A model generated the notes under the pieces. It was not told where the DNA came from. It saw only the letters and a program-made list of their open reading frames with translations, and did no database searches. Positions 1 through 5,865 of a stretch of DNA of 6,486 nt are shown here, in pieces. The DNA comes from Bradyrhizobium sp. (GTDB lineage Bacteria > Pseudomonadota > Alphaproteobacteria > Rhizobiales > Xanthobacteraceae): NCBI GenBank assembly GCA_028290165.1, contig JAQGKJ010000326.1:1-6486 (forward strand), given 5' to 3'. The position numbers were made by a program, and so were the translations under genes. How positions within the stretch are numbered: position 1 is the first letter of the stretch; the number at the start of each line of letters is the position of its first letter.

Positions 1-1
1 C

Positions 2-1387
2 GCGCGCGATCGCGGCCTGTTGATCGCGGCCATCAACCAGGCCGCGGAGGGTCAGGGCGATATCGCCCCCGTGGAGGCGATGCTCGACGGCGCGAAAGAG
101 CGCTGGGGGCAGTTCTTCGTCACCGCAGTGGAAGAAGACGAACGCGAGACCGAGGCCGCCATCGTTTACATGCTGGAGACCACCGAGCGTCGCGCGCTGG
201 AGAACCAGATCAACCAGTCGCAGAAGATGGACATGGTCGGCCAGCTTGCCGGCGGCATCGCGCACGATTTCAACAATGTGCTCTCCGCCATCATGATGGC
301 GAACGATTTCCTCTTGAACGCCCACAAGCCGACCGATCCGTCGTTCCAGGACATCATGCAGATCAAGCAGAATGCGACCCGCGCGGCGACGCTGGTGCGT
401 CAGCTGCTGGCGTTCTCGCGGCGCCAGACGCTGCGGCCGCAGGTGCTCGATCTCGGCGATGCGCTGAGCGATCTCACCATGTTGTTGCGCCGGCTGATCG
501 GCGAGAAGGTAAAACTCGATCTGGTGCATGGCCGCGATCTCTGGCCGGTCAAGGTCGACGTGTCGCAATTCGAACAGGTGATCGTCAATCTCGCCGTCAA
601 CGCCCGCGATGCGATGGCCGATGGCGGCAAGCTGACGGTCAGAACCGCCAATGTCACCTCGGAGGAATCCGCCCATTTCGCCTATAAGGGCATGCCGGCG
701 GCGGATTACGTGCGGATCGACATCATCGACACCGGCAGCGGCATCGCGCCCGACATTGTCGACAAGATCTTTGAGCCGTTCTTCTCGACCAAGGAAGTCG
801 GCAAGGGCACCGGCCTCGGCCTGTCGACGGTCTATGGCATCGTCAAGCAGACCGGCGGCTTCATCTATGTGGATAGCGAGGCCGACAAGGGCACTTCGTT
901 CCATATCTTCCTGCCGCGCCATCATCCCGAGTTGGAGGAGCAGCCCGAGGCATCTGCGGCGAACGGTGCAGCCAAGGAGTCGCCGGCGGAGGCAAAGCCG
1001 AGGACCGATCTGACCGGGCAGGGCACCATCCTGCTGGTCGAAGACGAAGAGGGCCTGCGCTCGCTGAACGCGCGGGGTCTTCGTTCGCGCGGCTACAGCG
1101 TGATCGAGGCCTCGAATGGCATCGAGGCGATGGAAGCTCTGGAGCAGGAGAATGGCGCCGTCGATCTTGTCGTCTCCGACGTGGTGATGCCGGAAATGGA
1201 CGGCCCGACCTTGCTCAAGACGATGCGCGGCCGCAATCCCGACCTCAAGATCATCTTTGTGTCCGGCTATGCGGAAGATGCCTTCGAGAAGAGCCTGCCG
1301 GAGAACCAGCAATTTGCGTTCCTGCCAAAACCGTTCACGCTGAGCCAGCTGGTGGCCGCGGTGAAGGAGACGATGACGCCATCGTAG
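2..1387 (+). CDS. cckA: CckA-type hybrid sensor histidine kinase, C-terminal part (5' end outside window)
   Basis: In alphaproteobacteria CckA is an inner-membrane hybrid kinase that phosphorylates its own receiver and feeds phosphate through ChpT to CtrA, controlling the cell cycle. The frame is open to the left edge, so the N-terminal membrane and most PAS sequence is missing; the first residues seen look like the end of a PAS domain ([13 protein letters not shown], to about 205). Next come the HisKA H-box AHDFNN with phospho-acceptor His at 263-265, the HATPase N-box [10 protein letters not shown] (587-616), G1 box DTGSGIA (728-748) and G2 box GKGTGLGLS (800-826). An Ala/Glu-rich linker leads to a receiver domain (about 1021-1378) with acidic pocket VEDEE, phospho-acceptor Asp at 1178-1180 in [10 protein letters not shown], and the conserved Lys of LPKPF at 1328-1330. 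All catalytic motifs are intact. The TTG at 20 is internal, not a start. The CckA assignment rests on remembered family similarity around the H-box and on the architecture; another PAS-HK-REC kinase is less likely. Confidence 0.9.
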   Translation, partial: ARDRGLLIAAINQAAEGQGDIAPVEAMLDGAKERWGQFFVTAVEEDERETEAAIVYMLETTERRALENQINQSQKMDMVGQLAGGIAHDFNNVLSAIMMANDFLLNAHKPTDPSFQDIMQIKQNATRAATLVRQLLAFSRRQTLRPQVLDLGDALSDLTMLLRRLIGEKVKLDLVHGRDLWPVKVDVSQFEQVIVNLAVNARDAMADGGKLTVRTANVTSEESAHFAYKGMPAADYVRIDIIDTGSGIAPDIVDKIFEPFFSTKEVGKGTGLGLSTVYGIVKQTGGFIYVDSEADKGTSFHIFLPRHHPELEEQPEASAANGAAKESPAEAKPRTDLTGQGTILLVEDEEGLRSLNARGLRSRGYSVIEASNGIEAMEALEQENGAVDLVVSDVVMPEMDGPTLLKTMRGRNPDLKIIFVSGYAEDAFEKSLPENQQFAFLPKPFTLSQLVAAVKETMTPS

Positions 1388-1392
1388 TTTTT

Positions 1393-1480
1393 CGTCATGG
1401 CCGGGCTTGACCCGGCCATCCACCCCTTTCTTGCGGCACATCCCAAGACGTGGATGCCCGGGACAAGCCCGGGCATGACG
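1393..1480. repeat. Nested palindromic intergenic repeat (rhizobial type)
   Basis: Two 31-nt arms (1393-1423 and 1450-1480) are inverted copies matching at 28 of 31 positions around a 26-nt spacer. Each arm is itself a hairpin: GGCCGGG-CTTGA-CCCGGCC at 1399-1417 and GCCCGGG-ACAAG-CCCGGGC at 1456-1474. The element starts 5 nt after the cckA stop. It resembles the dispersed element that gives spurious 'MPGLVPGIHV' peptides in Rhizobiales genomes; that resemblance is from memory. No T-run follows either end, so it is not a standard intrinsic terminator, though the RNA could protect the cckA 3' end. Confidence 0.85.
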
Positions 1481-1566
1481 AGCTGTCGGGCCCGCGACGG
1501 AGGGCCGCAGCCGGGGTTCCCTTTAGGGCTTCACTTTTAGGCAGCACTGCCCATGTTAGTAGCGCT

Positions 1567-1585
1567 TCCCCCTGCCGGGGATTTT
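1567..1585 (+). promoter_or_regulatory. Small leader hairpin with T-run before the Tim44-like gene
   Basis: TCCCC (1567-1571) and GGGGA (1577-1581) can pair around the loop CTGCC and are followed by TTTT (1582-1585), which runs straight into the ribosome binding site TAGGGA (1585-1590). The stem is only 5 bp, so it may be chance. Its place right before the ribosome site would allow it to affect initiation. Confidence 0.25.
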
Positions 1586-1596
1586 AGGGAAATGAC

Positions 1597-2553
1597 ATGA
1601 AATTCACGCAACGCGCCCGGGGCGTCGTCCAGGCCATCGCCGTCACTTTGGCGCTGGCGCTGCCATTGGTAGCCGCCATCTCGCCGGCCGACGCCCGGGT
1701 GGGCGGGGGCATGAGCTCGGGTTCGCGGGGCGCGCGGACGTTTTCCGCGCCGCCGAGCACCTCGACTGCGCCGAGTGCGGCGCAACCGTTCAACCGCACC
1801 ATGACCCAGCCGGGCAGCCCCGGTCTTGGCGCGCCGGTGGGCGCCGGCGGCGGGTTCTTCAACAGTCCCGGCCGGAGCATGCTCGGTGGCCTCGCCGCGG
1901 GCTTCCTGGGCGCCGGCCTGCTCGGCATGCTGTTCGGCGGCGGAATGTTCGGCGGGCTTGGCGGATTTTCGTCGATCTTCGGCCTGATCCTGCAGATCGG
2001 CTTGATTATCATCGTGGTCCGGCTGGCGATGTCGTGGTGGCAGCGCCGTCACGCGCCGGCGTCGGCCTATGCCGGCCCGGCCACGGGCGGGCTTGGCTCG
2101 CAATCGAGCTTCCGCACCGGAACGGGTTTTGGGTTGGGATCGGGCAGCGCGCCGCTTGAGATCCTGCCGGCCGATTACGAAGCCTTCGAACGGCTGCTCG
2201 GCGATATCCAGGCCGCGTGGTCGAACGAAGACACAGCCCGGCTGCACACGCTGGCGGCCCCCGAAATGGTGTCTTATTTCACCAGGGATCTCGAGGCGAA
2301 TCGCGCCCGCAACGTCATCAACAAGGTTTCCGGCACCAAGCTGCTGCAGGGTGACCTCGCGGAAGCCTGGCGCGAGGGCGATACCGATTTCGCCAGCGTC
2401 GCGATGCGGTTCTCGCTGGTCGACAAGACCATCGATCGCACGTCCGGCCGGCTGGTCGAGGGCAGCGAGCAGCCGATGGAAGCCACCGAAGTCTGGACCT
2501 TCGTGCGGCCGCGCGGCGCCAACTGGGAGCTCTCGGCGATCCAGCAGACCTGA
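1597..2553 (+). CDS. Membrane-anchored Tim44-like domain protein
   Basis: A 318-residue protein. Residues 1-33 form a signal peptide or N-terminal anchor (basic start, hydrophobic 11-29, possible cleavage ADA|RV). A Ser/Pro/Gly-rich stretch follows (34-93), then a Gly-rich hydrophobic segment (95-118) and a clear membrane helix at about 125-145 ending in WWQRRH. After a Gly/Ser linker, residues 186-318 resemble the Tim44/Tim44-like C-terminal domain: an opening helix YEAFERLLGDIQAAW, the TLAAPEMVSYF turn, and a closing strand with EVWTFVRP and NWELSAIQ. The start is set by TAGGGA six nt upstream. Mitochondrial Tim44 tethers the import motor; bacterial relatives are inner-membrane proteins whose role is poorly understood and which need not act in translocation. 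It lies 209 nt after cckA with the palindromic repeat between, so co-transcription is uncertain, and it is closed by a terminator at 2579-2610. Domain call fairly sure; function unknown. Confidence 0.85.
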   Translation: MKFTQRARGVVQAIAVTLALALPLVAAISPADARVGGGMSSGSRGARTFSAPPSTSTAPSAAQPFNRTMTQPGSPGLGAPVGAGGGFFNSPGRSMLGGLAAGFLGAGLLGMLFGGGMFGGLGGFSSIFGLILQIGLIIIVVRLAMSWWQRRHAPASAYAGPATGGLGSQSSFRTGTGFGLGSGSAPLEILPADYEAFERLLGDIQAAWSNEDTARLHTLAAPEMVSYFTRDLEANRARNVINKVSGTKLLQGDLAEAWREGDTDFASVAMRFSLVDKTIDRTSGRLVEGSEQPMEATEVWTFVRPRGANWELSAIQQT

Positions 2554-2578
2554 TCCTCTGCGACACGACGATATGCTA

Positions 2579-2610
2579 GGCGCTGCGGTTCATTTCGCGG
2601 CGCCCTTTTT
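2579..2610 (+). terminator. Intrinsic terminator after the Tim44-like gene
   Basis: The arm GGCGCTGCG (2579-2587) pairs with CGCGGCGCC (2596-2604) over nine positions, one a G-U wobble, around an 8-nt loop. One C and five T follow (2606-2610). It begins 25 nt after the stop codon at 2551-2553. A GC-rich stem plus T-run is the textbook form. Confidence 0.75.
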
Positions 2611-2611
2611 C

Positions 2612-2640
2612 GTGTCAGCCTCGCGCGGCCGGAATAATAT
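2612..2640 (+). promoter_or_regulatory. Candidate sigma70-type promoter for the secreted lectin-like gene
   Basis: GTGTCA (2612-2617, 4 of 6 to TTGACA), a 17-nt spacer, then TAATAT (2635-2640, 4 of 6 to TATAAT). It lies just after the terminator of the upstream gene and would give a leader of roughly 70 nt. Judged by eye only; the match is moderate. Confidence 0.35.
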
Positions 2641-2718
2641 CTTCGCCAATGTGTTGATGTCGGACAGGCCGGCGCTCAAGAGCCAGCCGGTCGATCAAGA
2701 ACAATCGGGAGGATTTCG

Positions 2719-3408
2719 ATGCCCAACTTCACGGCGATTATTTCACGCGTGTGCTTAGGCCTGACCGCGGCAGCTTCCGTCATTCTGGTCGCGGCGCCGC
2801 CCGCGCAGGCGCAATCGGCCGCCACCGGTTTCTTCGTGACCTCGACCGGCATCGGCAATGGCGCCAACCTCGGCGGTCTCGCCGGCGCCGACAATTATTG
2901 CCAGACGCTGGCGCAGGCCGCCGGCGCCGGCGCCAAAACCTGGCGCGCCTATCTCTCAATTCAGGCCGCCGATGGCAAGCCCGCGGTGAATGCGCGCGAC
3001 CGCATCGGCAAGGGGCCGTGGCAGAATTCCAAGGGCGTCGTGATCGCCAAGGACGTCGCCGAGTTGCACGGCGCCAACAACCTGACCAAACAGACCGCGC
3101 TGACCGAGAAGGGCGATATCAATAACGGCCGCGGCGATACGCCGAACCGCCATGACGTGCTGACGGGATCGCAGCCCGACGGCACCGCATTTGCCGCAGA
3201 TACCGACCGCACCTGCAAGAACTGGACGAGCAGCACGCAAGGCTCCGCGATGCTCGGTCATTCCGATCGCATCGGCCTGCGCGACGACGACGCCTCGAAA
3301 TCCTGGAACAGCTCGCATCCCTCGCGCGGTCCGGACGGCGGCTGCTCGCAGGCCGATCTGCGGAGCACCGGCGGCGACGGCCTGTTGTATTGCTTCGCTG
3401 CGAACTAA
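2719..3408 (+). CDS. Secreted four-cysteine protein with lectin/endostatin-like features
   Basis: A 229-residue exported protein. Residues 1-31 are a Sec signal peptide (hydrophobic core about 11-26, cleavage AQA|QS). The mature chain opens with GFFVTSTGIGNGANLGGLAG, then ADNYCQ and TWRAYLS (74-80), a DRIGKGPW block (94-101), DVLTGSQPDG (146-155), TCKNWTSS (165-172), GHSDRIG and SWNSSH, and ends with a Gly-rich GCSQADL plus YCFAAN tail. It has four mature cysteines (C61, C166, C209, C225), enough for two disulfides in the periplasm or outside. The pattern recalls bacterial proteins with a C-type-lectin or endostatin-like fold, often left as hypothetical; this is recognition from memory and the ligand is unknown. 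The start is set by GGGAGGA at 2707-2713, five nt before the ATG. A terminator upstream and a candidate promoter suggest its own transcript. Confidence 0.8.
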   Translation: MPNFTAIISRVCLGLTAAASVILVAAPPAQAQSAATGFFVTSTGIGNGANLGGLAGADNYCQTLAQAAGAGAKTWRAYLSIQAADGKPAVNARDRIGKGPWQNSKGVVIAKDVAELHGANNLTKQTALTEKGDINNGRGDTPNRHDVLTGSQPDGTAFAADTDRTCKNWTSSTQGSAMLGHSDRIGLRDDDASKSWNSSHPSRGPDGGCSQADLRSTGGDGLLYCFAAN

Positions 3409-3433
3409 GGTCCGCTTGGCGCGTTGCCGCTTT

Positions 3434-3463
3434 CACATAGCTCCGCTACGGCGGAGCTATGTG
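3434..3463. repeat. Perfect 13-bp hairpin with UACG tetraloop
   Basis: CACATAGCTCCGC (3434-3446) and its exact reverse complement (3451-3463) flank TACG. As RNA this gives a C(UACG)G loop, a member of the very stable UNCG class. It begins 25 nt after the upstream stop and ends 22 nt before the GST start. No T-run follows on either strand, so it is not a typical intrinsic terminator. Possible roles are 3'-end protection of the upstream mRNA, a leader structure for the GST gene, or an operator. Confidence 0.8.
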
Positions 3464-3473
3464 CGCGTCCGGC

Positions 3474-3480
3474 GAAGGAA
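3474..3480 (+). promoter_or_regulatory. Ribosome binding site fixing the GST start
   Basis: GAAGGAA lies five nt before the ATG at 3486. An in-frame ATG at 3459 sits inside the 3' arm of the hairpin and has no ribosome site, so 3486 is preferred. Confidence 0.7.
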
Positions 3481-3485
3481 TTTCC

Positions 3486-4193
3486 ATGCGTTATGAACTC
3501 TATTACTGGCCGGGCATTCAGGGCCGCGGCGAATATGTCCGGCTCGCGCTGGAAGAGGCAGGCGCCGATTACGCCGATGTCGCGCGTGGCGAGCGCGGCA
3601 TGGCGGCGATGATGCGAATGATGGAGGCGCGCACCGCCACGCCGCCATTCGCCCCGCCGTTTCTTAAAGCCGGAAAACTCGTGATCGGGCAGACCGCCAA
3701 CATCCTGCTCTATCTCGGCGCGCGCCATGCGCTGGCGCCGAAGGCGGAAGCAGGAAAGCTCTGGGTGCATCAGCTGCAGCTCACGGTGACTGATTTTGTG
3801 CTGGAAGTTCACGACACCCATCATCCGCTGGGGCCATCGCTCTATTACGAGGATCAGCGGGCGGCGGCGAAGAAGCGTACCGAGGAATTCTGGAAGGAGC
3901 GCGTGCCGAAATATCTGGGCTATTTCGAACGGCTGCTGGAGAGCAGCGGAGGTTTTTATGTTACCGGCCGCAGGCTCACCTACGCCGATCTGTCGCTGTT
4001 CCAGCTCGTGGAGGGACTGCGCTACGCCTTTCCGAAACGTATGAAGGCATTCGAGCGCAAAACTCCCGGCCTGGTCGGCCTGCACGACCGCGTCGCGGCG
4101 CGACCAAACATCAAGGCGTACCTGAACAACGACCGGCGTATTCCGTTCAATGAGGACGGGATTTTTCGGCGTTATAAGGAGCTGGATGTCTAA
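3486..4193 (+). CDS. Glutathione S-transferase, Tyr-type
   Basis: A 235-residue cytosolic GST, expected to join glutathione to electrophiles or carry out related thiol chemistry; the substrate cannot be read from sequence. The N-terminal thioredoxin-like domain (about 1-80) opens with YELYYWPGIQGRGEYVRL. Tyr7, in YWP, aligns with the catalytic Tyr of the sigma/pi/mu/alpha classes (YFP..GR in pi), with one extra residue before the GR pair. The likely cis-proline is Pro58 in APPFL, and GQTANILLYLG (68-78) matches the glutathione-binding QS.AI..YL segment. The all-helical C-terminal domain (about 85-215) carries the N-capping-box region LTYADLSLFQ (164-173). Length is normal. The start follows the ribosome site at 3474-3480. 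The gene converges with the GFA-family gene, whose family is also tied to glutathione, but they are on opposite strands. GST family is secure; subclass is inferred. Confidence 0.9.
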   Translation: MRYELYYWPGIQGRGEYVRLALEEAGADYADVARGERGMAAMMRMMEARTATPPFAPPFLKAGKLVIGQTANILLYLGARHALAPKAEAGKLWVHQLQLTVTDFVLEVHDTHHPLGPSLYYEDQRAAAKKRTEEFWKERVPKYLGYFERLLESSGGFYVTGRRLTYADLSLFQLVEGLRYAFPKRMKAFERKTPGLVGLHDRVAARPNIKAYLNNDRRIPFNEDGIFRRYKELDV

Positions 4194-4199
4194 ATGAGC

Positions 4200-4245
4200 G
4201 CGGAGCGTGCGATGAACTCCGCTTCACCTCTCCCATAGGGAGAGG
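4200..4245. repeat. Tandem hairpins between convergent genes, repeat-like, possible two-way terminator
   Basis: GCGGAG (4200-4205) pairs with CTCCGC (4217-4222), and CCTCTCCC (4227-4234) pairs perfectly with GGGAGAGG (4238-4245) around ATA. Both lie in the 88-nt gap between the ends of the GST and GFA genes. The CTCTCCC/GGGAGAG unit next to a CTCCGC stem resembles a dispersed repeat of Bradyrhizobium-type genomes (from memory). There is no T-run, so termination is only suggested by position. Confidence 0.6.
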
Positions 4246-4281
4246 GAGCTCTCTGCCGATGACGAGCGAAGGGCCACGGCC

Positions 4282-4650
4282 TCACCTGTTCCGTCCGTCG
4301 ATCGGCGTCATTGCGAGTTGCGCCAGTTCGATGCCGTCGATGCAGGCGACGTTCAGCGCCACCACATCGGTGCCATCGGACTTCTTGCCGCGCGCGAACA
4401 CGTCGACGCCGCAGTCGAGGCAGAGCTGATGCCGGATCGCGTGCTTGTTGAACAGATATTCTCTGAGATTGTCCTCGCCGGCGCGGAGCTGAAAGCTTTT
4501 CGGCGCCAGGAATGCAAAATGCAGGCCCTTCTTGGTGCAGATCGAGCAGTTGCACGCGGTCACCATGGCGAGATCCGTGGTGCATTCGAACCGCACCATG
4601 CCGCAATGGCAGCCGCCGGTGTAGGTCTTGGTGGTTGGCATCGTCGGCAT
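4282..4650 (-). CDS. GFA-family (CENP-V/GFA domain) zinc-binding protein
   Basis: A 122-residue protein of the family named for the glutathione-dependent formaldehyde-activating enzyme Gfa. The family's zinc-binding cysteines are all present with the expected spacing: GGCHCG (C14, C16), CNCSIC (C33, C35, C38) and CLDCG (C77, C80). The protein is about the usual length of a single-domain member, with no signal peptide or membrane segment, so it is cytosolic. Most members have no proven reaction, and formaldehyde chemistry should not be assumed. Start choice is uncertain: GGAG at 4654-4657 is only 3 nt from the first ATG (4650) but 12 nt from the in-frame ATG at 4641, which would drop three residues. 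It lies 36 nt downstream of the ICMT-like gene on the same strand, so a two-gene operon is likely. A hairpin pair lies beyond its 3' end. Confidence 0.88.
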   Translation of the reverse strand: MPTMPTTKTYTGGCHCGMVRFECTTDLAMVTACNCSICTKKGLHFAFLAPKSFQLRAGEDNLREYLFNKHAIRHQLCLDCGVDVFARGKKSDGTDVVALNVACIDGIELAQLAMTPIDGRNR

Positions 4651-4686
4651 CCGCTCCGAGGAATGGCTTCGACGCCAGTATAAGCC

Positions 4687-5361
4687 TCACCAAAGGCCGG
4701 GCACCAGCCGGTAGCGCACCCGCGCGGCGTAATCGGCATAGCCCGGCAGGCCCGCGATCAGCGCGCGCTCCTCGATGCGCGTGCGGATGGCGAACAAAAG
4801 GATGAACAGCGGCGACATCGCAACCCCCCACCACGAGCCCAGCAGCAGAGGCGCGCCGACGAAAAACAGCATGGTGCCGCTGTACATGGGATGCCGCACC
4901 CAGGCATAGGGTCCGGAAGAGACCACGCGGTGTCCCCGTTCGGTCTGCAACTTGACCACGGGGGCTGCGAAGGAATTTTCGCGCATCACCCACATGATAA
5001 AGCCGCTGGCGAACACCAGCATCGCCCATCCCAGCGCCTGCAGCGCTGTGGGGACCCTGACCCCGTGCTCGCGGACGTCGAACCCGATCGCGAGCAACCA
5101 GATCAGGGCGGCAAAGCCGAACACCAGCATGAATTTCTTGTCGGCTGCGGGCTGGTCGTTCTGCATCATCGGCCGCATCCGCTCGGCGAGCAGCGCCGGG
5201 TCGGTCTTGGCGAGCCACAATCCGCCGGCGACACCGAGGATCGCGAGGGTGCCTAAAAACACCCAAGCCGCCGGCCAGTGCAGCGTGCCCGCGGCCACGA
5301 ACAACAGCACGCCCATCCCGACGATCCAGATCAGGTTTTGCAGCAGCAGTTTTGCGATCAT
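4687..5361 (-). CDS. ICMT/PEMT-family membrane methyltransferase
   Basis: A 224-residue integral inner-membrane protein of the isoprenylcysteine carboxyl methyltransferase-like family, which uses S-adenosylmethionine. About five hydrophobic segments are visible: roughly 5-25, 31-51, 76-95, 107-126 and 159-192, the last possibly a helix pair. The family signature GPYAWVRHPMYSG spans 150-162, and the C-terminal EE motif RTRIEERAL (193-201) precedes a GYADYAARVRYRLVPG tail; both form the cofactor-binding region in known members. The frame stays open for 80 more codons upstream to an ATG at 5601, but that stretch is Arg/Pro/Ser-rich with no membrane character and would overlap the neighbouring gene. 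The ATG at 5361 directly precedes the first hydrophobic helix and has a weak GGGAA five nt upstream. Bacterial members rarely have a known substrate; prenylated proteins are not expected here. Probably co-transcribed with the GFA gene. Confidence 0.85.
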   Translation of the reverse strand: MIAKLLLQNLIWIVGMGVLLFVAAGTLHWPAAWVFLGTLAILGVAGGLWLAKTDPALLAERMRPMMQNDQPAADKKFMLVFGFAALIWLLAIGFDVREHGVRVPTALQALGWAMLVFASGFIMWVMRENSFAAPVVKLQTERGHRVVSSGPYAWVRHPMYSGTMLFFVGAPLLLGSWWGVAMSPLFILLFAIRTRIEERALIAGLPGYADYAARVRYRLVPGLW

Positions 5362-5515
5362 GCGGGTTCCCGTTGGGTCACCATGATCGCGCGGTTTTTC
5401 GACGAACGTTTGGCGAGGTACCAGGTTTGCGAAGAGGTGGAATGCGGATCGCCCGAATGAGCCGGACGATGACGGCTTTGTGCGCGGCAGGTGATCGGCC
5501 GGATTCGGCCGCCCC

Positions 5516-5698
5516 TCACACCAGCTGATCGATCCGCGTGCCCTGGCCCGGCGGAAGCGGGGCCAGAACCGTCGGCTGGGATGCGCCGACTTTTTCGGCA
5601 TCCCCGGCCGCCTGCACCGCTGGCGCCGTGGCCGCGCTGGTCTCGGGCGCTTTCACCGGGGACGACGCCGCTACGCTCGAAATGCTCGAAACACTCAT
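5516..5698 (-). CDS. Small Ser/Ala/Pro-rich protein of unknown function
   Basis: A 60-residue protein without recognised domain, membrane segment or cysteine. It starts MSVSSISSVAASS, continues as a low-complexity Ala/Pro/Ser/Thr stretch (11-50) and ends with a more distinct GQGTRIDQLV tail after PLPP. The composition suggests a disordered chain with a C-terminal motif. I have a vague memory of short rhizobial hypotheticals ending in a similar PPGQGTR.DQL tail, but cannot confirm it. The start is chosen for AGAGGA at 5707-5712, eight nt upstream; a 91-residue version starting at 5791 and an ATG at 5707 both lack a ribosome site. It lies 154 nt upstream of the ICMT-like gene, so separate expression is likely. 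Confidence 0.6.
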   Translation of the reverse strand: MSVSSISSVAASSPVKAPETSAATAPAVQAAGDAEKVGASQPTVLAPLPPGQGTRIDQLV

Positions 5699-5706
5699 CG
5701 GAAACA

Positions 5707-5712
5707 TCCTCT
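5707..5712 (-). promoter_or_regulatory. Ribosome binding site fixing the start of the 60-residue protein
   Basis: AGAGGA on the - strand ends eight nt before the ATG at 5698. It overlaps the upstream in-frame ATG at 5707, which therefore cannot use it. Confidence 0.6.
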
Positions 5713-5829
5713 TCGTTGCTGCCGACTGTGACGGAACCGAAGCGAATGCTTTATGAATCTGAACCATCAATCTCGCGCGATCAGGACCCATCCCGCCGCA
5801 TGGTGAACGGGAAGCTGCAATTTTCCTGA

Positions 5830-5844
5830 AAAAGCACGGCTTTT
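5830..5844 (-). terminator. Possible weak terminator after the exported four-Cys gene
   Basis: On the - strand, AAAAGC and GCTTTT can pair around CGT, and the T-tract runs on for one base. It begins 22 nt beyond the stop of the 5866-6357 gene. Only two G-C pairs support the stem, so function is doubtful. Confidence 0.25.
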
Positions 5845-5865
5845 GTCTAAAATCTTAAGCGACCT

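Noticed and set aside
1267..1476. A 69-codon - strand frame starting MPGLVPGIHVLG
   Set aside because: It is the translation of the palindromic repeat plus the antisense end of cckA; this peptide is a familiar false gene in Rhizobiales.
1537..2247. A 236-codon - strand frame opposite the Tim44-like gene
   Set aside because: Low-complexity Arg/Ala/Pro composition, typical of antisense frames in GC-rich genes; the + strand frame has signal peptide, ribosome site and domain.
3459..3485. An earlier GST start at 3459
   Set aside because: That ATG lies in the stem of the perfect hairpin without a ribosome site; 3486 has GAAGGAA five nt upstream.
3405..4085. A 226-codon - strand frame opposite the GST gene
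   Set aside because: The GST frame carries all family motifs, and the antisense frame starts inside it and has none.
4190..5266. A 358-codon - strand frame
   Set aside because: It runs across the GFA and ICMT-like genes in another frame, is Arg/Ala-rich, and ends in the translated repeat at the convergent junction.
5496..5511. A CGGCCG-GATT-CGGCCG palindrome just after the 60-residue gene
   Set aside because: A six-bp GC palindrome is common in such GC-rich DNA, and no T-run follows, so I did not call a terminator.
5362..5601. An 80-residue N-terminal extension of the ICMT-like protein
   Set aside because: Arg/Pro-rich, without membrane segments, overlaps the 60-residue gene, and family members start at the first helix.
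5754..5758. GANTC (CcrM) and TTAA (CtrA half-site) motifs near - strand promoters
   Set aside because: GANTC sites here are no more frequent than expected, and I found no TTAA-N7-TTAA pair, so no CtrA or CcrM control is claimed.
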